From NCBI RefSeq assembly GCF_030506305.1, contig NZ_CP119421.1, forward strand, positions 4,480,501 to 4,544,500: 64,000 nt of DNA. The letters run 5' to 3'. The notes beneath the pieces were generated by a model. That model was not told where the DNA came from, made no database searches, and worked only from the letters and a program-made list of their open reading frames with translations. The translations under genes were made by a program, and so were the position numbers. This stretch comes from Porifericola rhodea (GTDB lineage Bacteria; Bacteroidota; Bacteroidia; Cytophagales; Cyclobacteriaceae). Each line of letters starts with the position of its first letter. Position 1 is the first letter of the stretch. Below are positions 39,099-48,655 of the stretch, one piece after another.

Positions 39099-39427
39099 GT
39101 AAATTAATTTTAGTTTGAATTAGCTTTTTCCTTGTAGTTATGCTACAAATATGCCATCTCATATTAGAATAGTAAAACTAAATACTTGAAAAACATTACT
39201 CTCATGCAATTTTAGACTTCCATACTAATAATGGGCTTTTTTAGGCATTGTCACCAAGAATCATTAGTAAATTACAACTAGACACATCTCAAAAAAATCA
39301 TATTTTTAAGGTCAGTCATATTATCTTACACACAAAAGAATAAAAGATTAGTGAAGAGAGGTGAAATTAATTGGTGTAGAATGTAGTTATACATCTACCA
39401 TAGCAAAATCCTTCAAGTAAAAGTGTT
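39099..39427. other. Intergenic gap
   Basis: A 329-base AT-rich spacer upstream of two divergent genes (YfiR-like and a small membrane protein). Only an imperfect hairpin near 39373-39400 is visible. No further gene is supported. Confidence 0.4.
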
Positions 39428-39715
39428 ATGCTAATTGATATTGGGCTTGTATTTCTGGCATTTTTATTTTCCATACCTGCAATTACCGCTTACTTTGCTC
39501 ACAGTCATGGTAGGTCATTCTGGCTTTGGTTTGCTATAGGTTGCATCTTACCTATCATCAGCAACTTCATAATAGCTTACCTGTGTCGCAAAGAAGCTAT
39601 TAAAGCTCAACGTAGAAAAACAGATGTTCTTAGCAGATATGAAGATGAGTGGATGAAAAATTATGTCAGCAATTTTGTTAAGACCGAAAATTCAGACGAA
39701 AAAAAGCTAACCTAA
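39428..39715 (+). CDS. Small membrane protein, 95 aa, unknown
   Basis: Two hydrophobic segments, about residues 3-23 and 30-51, are followed by a basic and acidic cytoplasmic tail (CRKEAIKAQRRKTDVL). The frame is complete, begins with ATG, and sits just before the DUF1080 gene with a 75-base gap. I cannot assign a family; membership in the following operon is possible. Confidence 0.5.
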   Translation: MLIDIGLVFLAFLFSIPAITAYFAHSHGRSFWLWFAIGCILPIISNFIIAYLCRKEAIKAQRRKTDVLSRYEDEWMKNYVSNFVKTENSDEKKLT

Positions 39716-39790
39716 CTTGCTTTAGCAGTTCTTCATTGTAATTTTAGTGGTTTAAGTATAACTTAACTCTCTAATTACTAATATTTTACA

Positions 39791-41674
39791 ATGAATCAAC
39801 AACCTATACCTTCAAGATTGCTATGCCTGCTGGCAGCGCTACTCTTGTATGCATGCTCAGGACAACTTAGTCCCAGTGAATCTACTGAAAGAAGCGTTCC
39901 TTTCCAGATTATCCCTTTAAGTAATTTATCATCCTTTAAAGCATCTGAGGCTAAGAATTGGTCTGTCGCATCTAATGTCTACGCAGACCTTGTCCAAAAG
40001 CATCATTTAGAAACTACTGAAGGCACTGGGGTACTTGTGAACCAGCCAGATGATACTAACAAAAGTGAGCTTGCCACAGAATTTGAACACGGAGATATAG
40101 AGCTAGAATTAGATTTTTTACTTCCTAAAGGTTCAAATTCTGGTCTTTATCTTCAGGGCAGGTATGAGCTTCAGCTTATTGATAGTTGGGGTAAACAACA
40201 AGTGAGCTCAGGAGATTGTGGAGGGATCTATCAAAGATGGAATGCCAAAACCAATTCTGGATTTGAAGGTATTGCTCCACTTGTAAACGCATGCAAAGCA
40301 CCCGGTTTATGGCAAAATCTAAAAATCCGATTCCAGTCTCCAAAATTTGATAAAAATGGTAAAAAAACTGCTAACGCCAGGTTTCTGGAAGTAATATTAA
40401 ACGATGCCATTATCCACCAGAATGTAGAGGTGAGTGGACCAACAGCAGGTGCTTTTTTTGAAAATGAATCCTCTTTAGGCCCATTAGTCATACAGGGAGA
40501 CCATGGCCCTATAGCTTTTAGAAACATTCAGTATAAGCCTTATGCTCAGGAAAGAATAGCACTGGCAGATTTAAGCTATCAGTTTTACGAAGGTAAGTTT
40601 GAAAATTTTGACACACTCGCTTCCCTTACACCTACAAAAGCTGAAAATACAGATTCTCTTACCTTTATTGCTGCAGGTGATTATAACGACTTTGCTATAC
40701 ACTTTGATGGTAAAATGATTATCCCTAAATCTGGCACCTATTTTTTTGATGCCCGTGCGTATGGACCGGTTCGCCTTTCAATAGACGGTAGAGTAATCTC
40801 TACAAATGACAACAGTCAGCATATGAGCGACAGTGGCATCGGGCAAATAGAGCTTAAAGAAGGTGAATATCCGTTCTCCTTAACATTTTTGAAAAATGAA
40901 AGGCCCTGGAGAAAAGGCATGAGTTTATATTATGAGGGACCTCAAATACCTAAAACTGCTTTACATGCTGCTTCTTCAGTGCCCCTTCCTCCTGCTCCGG
41001 AGCCTATTCTGGTCTCTGCAGAAAGTGAAGTTCAGCTTCAAAGAGGATTCTGGATTCATCAAAACAAAAAAAGAACTCATACCGTGGCAGTAGGAATGCC
41101 TGAAAATATCAACTATGTACTAGAGCTTAGCAACGGAGCCTTATTGTCAGGCTGGAGAGGTCAGTTTTTAGATGCTACGGATATGTGGCATCAAAGGGGT
41201 GAGTCTCAGTTAATGAGACCCATGGGCAGTCCTGTTGAGTTTGTGGCTAAACCAAGTATTGCCAGTCTCTCTTCTTCGTCTGCACACTGGCCTGATACTC
41301 TTGAGAAAGAAAACTCTCCTTTTTTATACAAAGGCTATACACTACTAACCGATGGTACACCACAGTATCATTATCTTTATGAAAATTCAAAAGTTGAGGA
41401 TCAAATTGTATCCAATGCATCAGGTAGAGGCTTAAATCGCTCATTAAAGTTTACACTTTCGTCTTCTCAAAAGCCTTTCTATTGTCTATTAGCTGAAGGT
41501 AGTAAAATAGAAAAGCTGAAAGACGGTAGCTTTGCCATCAACGATAAGGATTATTACCTGAAGTTAGAGGCTAGTGCCGAAAATGATGCTATTCTACGAA
41601 ATGAAGACAATCAGCAACAACTCTTACTACCTGTCAACTCATCCAAAACTATTGAATACAGCCTAATCTGGTAA
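39791..41674 (+). CDS. DUF1080 (3-keto-glycoside hydrolase/hydratase-like) lipoprotein with PA14-like domain
   Basis: A 627-aa lipoprotein (lipobox LYAC, Cys22). The first half is a DUF1080 beta-sandwich (about 35-255) with GDIELELDFLLPKGSNSGLY and QLIDSWGKQ, the family now associated with hydrolysis or hydration of 3-keto sugars. A PA14-like module follows (about 295-400, SGTYFFDARAYGPVRLSIDG). It ends 11 bases before a propeller-cupredoxin gene, so the two are co-transcribed. Its presence supports keto-sugar chemistry in this region. Confidence 0.8.
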   Translation: MNQQPIPSRLLCLLAALLLYACSGQLSPSESTERSVPFQIIPLSNLSSFKASEAKNWSVASNVYADLVQKHHLETTEGTGVLVNQPDDTNKSELATEFEHGDIELELDFLLPKGSNSGLYLQGRYELQLIDSWGKQQVSSGDCGGIYQRWNAKTNSGFEGIAPLVNACKAPGLWQNLKIRFQSPKFDKNGKKTANARFLEVILNDAIIHQNVEVSGPTAGAFFENESSLGPLVIQGDHGPIAFRNIQYKPYAQERIALADLSYQFYEGKFENFDTLASLTPTKAENTDSLTFIAAGDYNDFAIHFDGKMIIPKSGTYFFDARAYGPVRLSIDGRVISTNDNSQHMSDSGIGQIELKEGEYPFSLTFLKNERPWRKGMSLYYEGPQIPKTALHAASSVPLPPAPEPILVSAESEVQLQRGFWIHQNKKRTHTVAVGMPENINYVLELSNGALLSGWRGQFLDATDMWHQRGESQLMRPMGSPVEFVAKPSIASLSSSSAHWPDTLEKENSPFLYKGYTLLTDGTPQYHYLYENSKVEDQIVSNASGRGLNRSLKFTLSSSQKPFYCLLAEGSKIEKLKDGSFAINDKDYYLKLEASAENDAILRNEDNQQQLLLPVNSSKTIEYSLIW

Positions 41675-41685
41675 ATGCGAATCTT

Positions 41686-43677
41686 ATGAAAAGCAAAATA
41701 TTCTTAATCTTACTGCTACTGTATACGCCTCTCCTTACGGTTTATGCGCAATCCGATATAGCTGATAAAGAAAGTGAGTACTATAAAATCAGTACTATTC
41801 CTATACCTGAGGATGTAGTTCTGGAAGTTGGAGGCCTCGCTCTAATGCCAGATAAGCAGTTGGCAGTAGCTACCAGAAGAGGAGAAATCTGGTTAGTCAA
41901 CGACCCGTATATGAAAAACAGCAGCCAGCCCAAATTTTCAAGATATGCGTATGGCCTGCACGAACCATTAGGCCTAGCCTATCGTAATGGCTCACTTTAT
42001 ACGACCCAAAGGGCTGAGCTCACAAAAATCACTGATACTAATAATGACAATAAAGGCGATCAGTTTGAGACCATTTACTCCTGGCCTTTGTCTGGTAACT
42101 ACCATGAATATTCTTATGGTCCATTGTTTACGCCTGAAGGCGATATGCTGGTGACCTTAAATCTCGCCTGGGTAGGCTATGGTGCCAGCTTAGCCAAATG
42201 GAGAGGTTGGTTAATTAAAATTTCTGAGGATGGAAAGGTAGAGCCGATTGCAACCGGATTGCGTTCTCCGGCTGGTTTTGGGTTTGACAAAGAAGGTGAA
42301 ATATTTTATGCGGAAAACCAGGGCGACTGGATTGGTTCTGGGCGTATTACTCATCTTGAAAAGGGAGACTTCGCAGGTAATCCGGCTGGTTTGAGGTGGA
42401 CTACAGAGGAAAACTCTCCATTAAAACTTAAAGCAGAACATATCCCTGATTCGGTAGGTCTAATGCATGAATTTGCAAAAAGTGTATCAAGCCTTAAAGT
42501 ACCCACTGTATGGTTTCCGCATACTATCATGGGAATATCTACCTCGGCTATACTTACTGATACTACTGGTGGAAAATTTGGTCCATTTGAAGGGCAAATG
42601 TTAGTAGGTGATCAAGGCCATAGCAAAATAATGCGTGTGTATCTGGAAAAAGTAAATGGCGAATATCAGGGTGCCTGCTTCCCCTTTAGAGAAGGCTTTT
42701 CTTCAGGAATATTACGTATGGCTTATGGTAGCGATGGCTCTCTTTTTGTTGGTATGACCAGCCGTGGCTGGGCTTCTACAGGCAAAGAAATGTACGGACT
42801 TCAGCGCCTCTCCTGGACTGGCAAAACTCCTTTTGAGATTAAAACCATGAAAGCTATGAGCAATGGATTTGAACTGGAGTTTACCCAAGCAATTGACCGT
42901 ACGACAGCAGAGGCTCTTGCTTCCTACTCCATGACCAGCTTCAACTATAGCTATCACCGCAAGTACGGTAGCCCCATAATTCAACAACAGGAATGCCCCA
43001 TTGCCTCAGCAGAAGTAAGCGACGATGGAAAGACAGTAAGGCTGTACGTAGATGGATTACGAGAAGGTTATATCCACCAGCTCAAAGCAGAAGGCATACG
43101 TTCCAAAAATGGTCAGCCTCTATTGCATTCTGTAGGTTATTATACTTTAAACAATATTCCTGAAGGTGATCGTAGTGTGCCCACGTTGGCTGATCACCAG
43201 ATGCATAAAGATACCAAAAAGCAGGTCAATAGCTGTGGTTGGGATGAAAGCAAGCGTATTACCGAAATGCCCTCAGACTGGAAGAGTGGAGCTGATATAG
43301 TTATCAACATAGGAACATCGCCCGGGCTTAAATTTAGTGTAACTGACTTTGAAGTGCCTGCTGGCGCAAAGGTACAGCTTACATTTACCAATAATGATGA
43401 CATGTTGCATAACCTGGTAGTTACTAAACCCGGCACTGTGGAAGAGGTAAGTGATGCTTCTATGCAAATGGGACTGGAAGGTAGCCAGAGAGCTTATATA
43501 CCCAAATCTGATAATATACTTTATCACACCTGTATACTTCAACCAGAAACTAGTGAAAGCATTTATTTTACTGCCCCTAAAGAAGGCGAGTACACTTATG
43601 TTTGTACTTTCCCGGGCCACTCTAAAGTGATGAGAGGCGTTATGAAAGTAACTCCTTCAAATACTGCTTCCCGCTAA
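41686..43677 (+). CDS. Secreted beta-propeller dehydrogenase with C-terminal cupredoxin
   Basis: A 663-aa exported protein (signal MKSKIFLILLLLYTPLLTVYAQ). A beta-propeller of the glucose/sorbosone dehydrogenase-like group spans about 45-380, and a cupredoxin domain about 540-655. The copper ligands are H575 (MLHNLV), C640, H645 and M649 in CTFPGHSKVM, with azurin-like spacing. It likely oxidises sugars and passes electrons to its own type-1 copper, or is a copper-linked binding protein. It is the second such fusion in the window and ends at a strong terminator. Confidence 0.87.
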   Translation: MKSKIFLILLLLYTPLLTVYAQSDIADKESEYYKISTIPIPEDVVLEVGGLALMPDKQLAVATRRGEIWLVNDPYMKNSSQPKFSRYAYGLHEPLGLAYRNGSLYTTQRAELTKITDTNNDNKGDQFETIYSWPLSGNYHEYSYGPLFTPEGDMLVTLNLAWVGYGASLAKWRGWLIKISEDGKVEPIATGLRSPAGFGFDKEGEIFYAENQGDWIGSGRITHLEKGDFAGNPAGLRWTTEENSPLKLKAEHIPDSVGLMHEFAKSVSSLKVPTVWFPHTIMGISTSAILTDTTGGKFGPFEGQMLVGDQGHSKIMRVYLEKVNGEYQGACFPFREGFSSGILRMAYGSDGSLFVGMTSRGWASTGKEMYGLQRLSWTGKTPFEIKTMKAMSNGFELEFTQAIDRTTAEALASYSMTSFNYSYHRKYGSPIIQQQECPIASAEVSDDGKTVRLYVDGLREGYIHQLKAEGIRSKNGQPLLHSVGYYTLNNIPEGDRSVPTLADHQMHKDTKKQVNSCGWDESKRITEMPSDWKSGADIVINIGTSPGLKFSVTDFEVPAGAKVQLTFTNNDDMLHNLVVTKPGTVEEVSDASMQMGLEGSQRAYIPKSDNILYHTCILQPETSESIYFTAPKEGEYTYVCTFPGHSKVMRGVMKVTPSNTASR

Positions 43678-43683
43678 AGAATA

Positions 43684-43710
43684 AAGCCCTTTCCAAATTG
43701 GAAAGGGCTT
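43684..43710. terminator. Bidirectional terminator
   Basis: AAGCCCTTTCC (43684-43694) and GGAAAGGGCTT (43700-43710) are an 11-bp perfect stem with a 5-base loop between the convergent propeller-cupredoxin and aldo/keto reductase genes. Confidence 0.85.
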
Positions 43711-43719
43711 ATAATTCAT

Positions 43720-44745
43720 TTATCTATAGCTTTTTCTATCTGCTCCCTGTCGTTCTAACATCCAGCCCGGATACTCCGCCGGCAATTGACTTAACTCATC
43801 TAATTGATTCAGTTCTTCTTCTGTAAATTGTATATCTACTGCCTTTAGATTGTCATCTAATTGATCAGTATTTTTGGCTCCAATGATGACTGAAGTCACG
43901 ACCTCTTGATGCAGCAGCCAGGCAAGCGCTAGTCTGGCTACCGAACAATTTCTCTGCTCTGCCATTGGCACCAACGCATCTACAATATCAAATGCTCTCT
44001 CTTTATTAACTGGAGGAAAATCAAAATTTACTCGCCGTGAATTTTCAGGATCCTGCTGATCTTTTCTATACTTTCCACTGAGCAGGCCTCCGGCTAAAGG
44101 GCTCCATACCATTAGCCCAACTTTCTGATCTTCTAACAATGGTACCAGTTCACGCTCCAGGACTCTGCCAGCAATGGTATAATAGGCTTGTAAGGATTCA
44201 AACCTTGATAGCCCCTTATGCTGCGCATAACTTAGACTTTTCATAAGTTGCCAGGCTGCCAGATTACTACAACCTACATATCTGACCTTACCGCTTTTTA
44301 CAAGATCATCTAAAGCTCGGATGGTTTCTTCTAAAGGAGTAAGCGGGTCGTAACCGTGAATTTGGTACAAATCAATGTAATCTGTGCCTAACCTTTTCAG
44401 ACTTTTTTCCACCTGATGAATGATGTGTGCACGACTTAACCCTACCTGATTTGGCCCCTCTCCCATTCTACCTCTCACTTTTGTGGCCAAAACTATTTCG
44501 TCTCTTTTTAGCTTGAGGTCTTTAATAGCTTGCCCGGTAATCTCTTCTGATTGCCCTTCTGAGTAAACATTTGCAGTATCTATAAAATTAATACCAGACT
44601 CCACAGACCTGGCAAGGATGTCATTTGCAACATCTTGTCCGGATTTACCAATAGCTTCCCAAAAGCCTTTACCCCCAAATGTCATAGTGCCCAGACACAG
44701 CTCAGAAACAAGCAGGCCTGTATTTCCTAAAATGTTGTACTTCAT
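43720..44745 (-). CDS. Aldo/keto reductase
   Basis: A 341-aa cytoplasmic NADPH-dependent reductase of the AKR superfamily. The ATG at 44745 is preferred over an in-frame GTG at 44751. The catalytic tetrad is recognisable: Asp and Tyr in FIDTANVYSEG, Lys in VLATKVRG and His in LYQIHGYDP. The NADP-binding region VIIGAKNTDQLDDNL is at the C-terminal end. It probably reduces aldehydes or ketones, including sugars. It starts 23 bases after the universal stress protein stop. Confidence 0.92.
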   Translation of the reverse strand: MKYNILGNTGLLVSELCLGTMTFGGKGFWEAIGKSGQDVANDILARSVESGINFIDTANVYSEGQSEEITGQAIKDLKLKRDEIVLATKVRGRMGEGPNQVGLSRAHIIHQVEKSLKRLGTDYIDLYQIHGYDPLTPLEETIRALDDLVKSGKVRYVGCSNLAAWQLMKSLSYAQHKGLSRFESLQAYYTIAGRVLERELVPLLEDQKVGLMVWSPLAGGLLSGKYRKDQQDPENSRRVNFDFPPVNKERAFDIVDALVPMAEQRNCSVARLALAWLLHQEVVTSVIIGAKNTDQLDDNLKAVDIQFTEEELNQLDELSQLPAEYPGWMLERQGADRKSYR

Positions 44746-44768
44746 GATCACGTGTGTTTAAAAAATGG

Positions 44769-45620
44769 TTATTCCTTATAAATCAGGACGGGATAGGTAG
44801 CAAAATATGCTATATCGTTTGCGGTACTCTCATTAAAAATACGTTGGATAAAGTTTCGGGGTTTGTATAACATGGCTAAAAGATCAGCATCTTCTCTGAT
44901 CACATACTGGTCAATTCCCTGGGCAGGATTATCATGGTGTTCTATGGCAAACTTAACTTTGTCGTAGTTTAAAAAAGTTTGAGTGTTTTCAACATATTCA
45001 TTGTACATCGCCTCTTCAAATTGATTATCACCGTGGCATACATGTACTATATCTAGCTGTGCATTTGCAGTAGCAGTAAAAGCAATCAGGCGATTAAGTA
45101 CATCTTTGTCTTCTTCCTGATAATCAGAAGCATATACAATTTTGTTTATTTTATGATATTTAGCATACTGAGGAATACACATGACCGGACAATGTGCCCG
45201 GGAAATGGTTCGTACGGTATTGCTCCCTATATACTTTTCTACGACATCTTTTACACCGGTGGTGCCCATTACTATCAGGTCATACTGATGCTCTTTAGCA
45301 TAAGTAGTAATTTGCTGCTCTAGTGGTCCGTAAGTAAAATAATAGTCGCACTCCTGCATACCTTTGGGTCGGCTCAAATTATTGACCTCATTACATAGAT
45401 TACTGAGTACGCCTTCTGCTTTAGCTACCAAGGTATCCCATTCCGTATTTTTTCCATAAGTGCCTAAATCTTCTTTAGACAAAGCTTCCCCAAATTCTTC
45501 TTCAGTAAATACGTGTACCAATGTTAACAAAGAATGATGTTGCTCGGCAATATGAGCAGCAAACTCTACTGCATTTAATGAGTCGGAGGAAAAATCAATT
45601 GGACATAAAATTTTTTTCAT
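44769..45620 (-). CDS. Universal stress protein, two UspA domains
   Basis: A 283-aa protein with two tandem UspA domains (about 1-150 and 155-283). The first has the ATP-binding motif GTTG, nine residues, GS (VMGTTGVKDVVEKYIGSNT). The second domain lacks this motif and may not bind nucleotide. Family members help survival during growth arrest and stress. The aldo/keto reductase follows closely downstream in the same orientation. Confidence 0.92.
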   Translation of the reverse strand: MKKILCPIDFSSDSLNAVEFAAHIAEQHHSLLTLVHVFTEEEFGEALSKEDLGTYGKNTEWDTLVAKAEGVLSNLCNEVNNLSRPKGMQECDYYFTYGPLEQQITTYAKEHQYDLIVMGTTGVKDVVEKYIGSNTVRTISRAHCPVMCIPQYAKYHKINKIVYASDYQEEDKDVLNRLIAFTATANAQLDIVHVCHGDNQFEEAMYNEYVENTQTFLNYDKVKFAIEHHDNPAQGIDQYVIREDADLLAMLYKPRNFIQRIFNESTANDIAYFATYPVLIYKE

Positions 45621-45681
45621 CTTAAAAAATCTTTATATGAGGGTCGTAAGGTAAAAAATTAGTAAATGCTAAACACGTCAA

Positions 45682-46605
45682 TCAGTACTCTTTATGAGGG
45701 TCTATCTGATGTGTTAGCCTATCTCCTTTTATTGCACAATAATGATTAAATACCATTTGGCGGGCCGCTGTTTCGGGATTGGTAATACTAGCTATATGCG
45801 GGCTGATTTGAACACCAGGTGCAGACCAGAATGGATGTGTATCAGGAAGGGGATCCTCTCTAAAAACATCCAGCAGCGCACCGCTCAAAGTACCATTACC
45901 AAGTGCTGTAAGCAGGTTATTTTCTACAATCAACTCACCTCTGGCTACATTTATAAGGTAAGTACCTTTGTTTAGCAATGCAAAAAACTTGGTGTCCAGC
46001 AGGTTTTTAGTTTTACTGGTAAGAGGCAAAAGACACACAACTACATGCACTGCTTTTAACATTTGAGCTAGCCCATCTTCTCCGCTGTAGGTGCTTATGC
46101 CTTCTATCTTTTTCGGCGACTGAGCATATGCATGAACTCTAAATCCTAAGTGATGAAGTTTAAGGGCCGCATCTTTACCAAGTTCTCCCAGGCCTAGGAT
46201 TCCAATATTTTTGCTATTAACATTCGGCTGTACTTTTTCCCAACGCTTTATCTTCTGGTTTTCCCATATACGATACATCTGCCTCTGGTTGTTGAGTACA
46301 CCCATAATCACATAGTTACTCATAGCTGTTGTCAAGCTGGAGTCTACCACTCTGGTTATAGGTACATTCGGCAGTTGAGGATCTCGCAAAATATGGTCTA
46401 CACCAGCACCAAGTGAACAAATGAGCTTTAAATTTGGAAACTTATTAAGTAGCCCAACAGGGTGCTTCCATACTATAGCAGTAGAATACTCATGGTACTC
46501 CTTTAAATTGGGGAAAACATCAACCTGAAGCTGAGGATCAATTTTAAGTAGACTGTCTTTCCAGACCTCTGTAGGACGATCTGGTAGTATAAGGGCAATT
46601 TTCAT
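45682..46605 (-). CDS. D-isomer specific 2-hydroxyacid dehydrogenase (GhrA-like)
   Basis: A 307-aa NAD(P)-dependent reductase of glyoxylate, hydroxypyruvate or related 2-oxoacids. The Rossmann loop is GILGLGELGKDAALKLHHLG near residue 136, with catalytic Arg in NVARGELI and His in VQISPHIAS. The shorter form without an N-terminal extension resembles GhrA. Its ATG lies one base from the stop of the DNA glycosylase gene, so the two are transcribed together and possibly coupled in translation. Confidence 0.9.
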   Translation of the reverse strand: MKIALILPDRPTEVWKDSLLKIDPQLQVDVFPNLKEYHEYSTAIVWKHPVGLLNKFPNLKLICSLGAGVDHILRDPQLPNVPITRVVDSSLTTAMSNYVIMGVLNNQRQMYRIWENQKIKRWEKVQPNVNSKNIGILGLGELGKDAALKLHHLGFRVHAYAQSPKKIEGISTYSGEDGLAQMLKAVHVVVCLLPLTSKTKNLLDTKFFALLNKGTYLINVARGELIVENNLLTALGNGTLSGALLDVFREDPLPDTHPFWSAPGVQISPHIASITNPETAARQMVFNHYCAIKGDRLTHQIDPHKEY

Positions 46606-46606
46606 G

Positions 46607-47212
46607 TTACTTCGCCTTGGATGTCCAATTACTACTTTTTACTCTGAACCTCCACGGCAATTGCGCATCTTCTTCAGCATAGTCTATACCTACACGAGGG
46701 CTGGCTATTATGTCTTCTTCCTTAATACTTACACCTCTATCTTCAATCCAGATTTTTTCACCCAAAGTAAGGTCGTGCCCGTATAAGTCTCTGCTAATAC
46801 CTAAAGCCTGGCTAAGCATACCCGGACCAGCGGTCAGTCGCACTGAAAAATCATTTAGCTTTCTGCGCTGCTGCATGGTTTCTATACCATCGGTAGGCTC
46901 TATGGCTCTAACCAGTACGGCATCAGCTTTGTCTCTTGCGTTAGTAATAATGTTAAAAAGGTCATACATACCATAAATTTTGTAGACGTATGCCACACCA
47001 CCCTCATGAAACATAATTTCAGTTCGTGTAGTCCTTTTTTGCAAATGCGAGTGGCAGGCTTTGTCGTTGATATGAGAGTAGGCTTCAGTTTCTACAATTT
47101 TGCCACCGCATAACTTACCATTGACTTCCGTATAAAGGTATTTTCCTAAAAAACTACGGCTCAGGCTAACTACATCTTCCTGCAAATAATACGCTTTGGG
47201 TACAATGTTCAT
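46607..47212 (-). CDS. mpg: DNA-3-methyladenine glycosylase (AAG/MPG family)
   Basis: A 201-aa base-excision repair glycosylase of the mammalian AAG type. Diagnostic segments are FLGKYLYTE, GKIVETEAY (the catalytic Glu), ACHSHLQKRT, FHEGGVAYVYKIYGMYDLFN and LTAGPGMLSQALGI. It removes alkylated purines and hypoxanthine from DNA in the cytoplasm. It is the first gene of a two-gene operon with the hydroxyacid dehydrogenase, and a divergent DUF2911 gene lies 66 bases upstream. Confidence 0.95.
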   Translation of the reverse strand: MNIVPKAYYLQEDVVSLSRSFLGKYLYTEVNGKLCGGKIVETEAYSHINDKACHSHLQKRTTRTEIMFHEGGVAYVYKIYGMYDLFNIITNARDKADAVLVRAIEPTDGIETMQQRRKLNDFSVRLTAGPGMLSQALGISRDLYGHDLTLGEKIWIEDRGVSIKEEDIIASPRVGIDYAEEDAQLPWRFRVKSSNWTSKAK

Positions 47213-47278
47213 TCTTCTATACTTTCAATAATTGCTAAAATAAAATAGATTTACGGCACAACCACTAAATCACAAAGA

Positions 47279-48124
47279 ATGAAAAAAGTAAGTGTACTCA
47301 TTTGTTTATTTTTTGCAGTAATAACAAATACTGCTTTTGCTCAACTCAACACTCCTGCACCTAGCCCATTTTCTAAAGTGAGCCAGGTAGTTGGCTTAAC
47401 CGAAGTAGAAATTGCTTATTCTCGTCCTGCTATGCGGGGCCGCGGTATTTACGGAGACTTGGTTCCTTACGATAAAGTATGGAGAACAGGAGCTAACGCT
47501 GCCACTAAAATTAGCTTTAGCGAGCCTATGGAAATTGAAGGCAAGCAACTGGAAGCCGGAGAATATTCTATTTTTAGCATTCCTGGCAAAAATGAATGGA
47601 CGATCATCTTGAATAAAGATGCAAAAGCTAGTACTGCTCAGTATGACGAAGCTAAAGATGCTGCTCGCTTTACTGTAAACACACAGAAAAGTAAAATGGA
47701 TCATGAGTCTTTTACTATTATGTTTTCTGACGTAAAAGACAATTCTGCTGCGATTAATATCGCATGGGAAAATACAGTAGTTCAGTTCAGCATTACTGAT
47801 CCCGATGTTGACGAGAAAGTGATGGGCCAGATTAAAGAGCAGATACCTAATGCGGGAAATAACGATAATGTGTACTTTGCCGCTGCAAGCTATTATTATG
47901 AAAATGATAAAGACTTACAGCAAGCCGCTGAGTGGATAGACAAAGCTGTAGAGATTAATAGCGAAAAATTTTGGGTAATGCACTTGCAGGCTAAAATTCA
48001 CGCTAAACTTAATAATAATGATAAAGCAAAACAGGCTGCAGAGAAATCTAAGGAGCTAGCACAAAAAGCTGGTAATGCCGATTATGTAAAGCTCAATGAC
48101 AAATTGCTATCTTCAATAAAGTAA
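47279..48124 (+). CDS. DUF2911 family secreted protein with TPR-like C-terminus
   Basis: A 281-aa exported protein, signal MKKVSVLICLFFAVITNTAFAQ. The DUF2911 domain (about 25-175) is recognisable from VEIAYSRPAMRGRGIYG, DKVWRTGANAATKI and LEAGEYSIFSIPG. The C-terminal third is helical and TPR-like (YYYENDKDLQQAAEWIDKA). Widespread in Bacteroidota; function unknown. A strong terminator follows. Confidence 0.9.
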   Translation: MKKVSVLICLFFAVITNTAFAQLNTPAPSPFSKVSQVVGLTEVEIAYSRPAMRGRGIYGDLVPYDKVWRTGANAATKISFSEPMEIEGKQLEAGEYSIFSIPGKNEWTIILNKDAKASTAQYDEAKDAARFTVNTQKSKMDHESFTIMFSDVKDNSAAINIAWENTVVQFSITDPDVDEKVMGQIKEQIPNAGNNDNVYFAAASYYYENDKDLQQAAEWIDKAVEINSEKFWVMHLQAKIHAKLNNNDKAKQAAEKSKELAQKAGNADYVKLNDKLLSSIK

Positions 48125-48145
48125 GTAGAATGTATTTAGTAGAAT

Positions 48146-48172
48146 AAAAGCCCGGTATATGCCGGGCTTTTT
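48146..48172 (+). terminator. Terminator after DUF2911 gene
   Basis: AAAAGCCCGG (48146-48155) and CCGGGCTTTT (48162-48171) form a 10-bp perfect stem with a T-rich tail. Confidence 0.9.
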
Positions 48173-48207
48173 GGCTAACAAATAGTTTTTATCGCTGTTT
48201 TAACTGC

Positions 48208-48492
48208 ATGAAAATAGCTAAAAAGTACCAACTGAAAGAAAGAGATATTGACCGCATTGTTGAGATGGCCTGGGAAGATCGCACACCTTTTGATGCAATT
48301 GAGTCACAATTTGGTGTGCCTGAAGAAGATGTGATCAAGCTGATGCGCCTAGAAATGAAAGAAAGCTCCTGGAAGAGGTGGAGAAAGCGTGTGCAGGGAC
48401 GATTCACCAAACATAGAAGCAAATCTGAAACGCTAAAATTCAAAAGCAGCCGACAGAAAAAAATATCTCAGAACAAAATTAGTAAGCGTTAA
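48208..48492 (+). CDS. DUF2805 / TIGR03643 family protein
   Basis: A 94-aa cytoplasmic protein. Residues 11-68 match the DUF2805 family well: RDIDRIVEMAWEDRTPFDAI, the FGVPEEDVIKLMR helix and the WKRWRKRVQGRFTKH tail. The C-terminus is rich in Lys and Ser. The middle looks like a helix-turn-helix, so DNA binding is possible. The function is not established. Confidence 0.9.
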   Translation: MKIAKKYQLKERDIDRIVEMAWEDRTPFDAIESQFGVPEEDVIKLMRLEMKESSWKRWRKRVQGRFTKHRSKSETLKFKSSRQKKISQNKISKR

Positions 48493-48655
48493 TACCGTAT
48501 TATTCTGTTTTTTTTGTATTCCTATCATAAAGCGCTTGGCGCTGCGTTGCACTTATATTAACTTACCCGGGCTTAATACATAGGCCATAATTGGAATTTT
48601 CATTCCTTCGGGCTAATCTTGCAAAATAATTTGAACCATTGAGTGCACACTGAGC

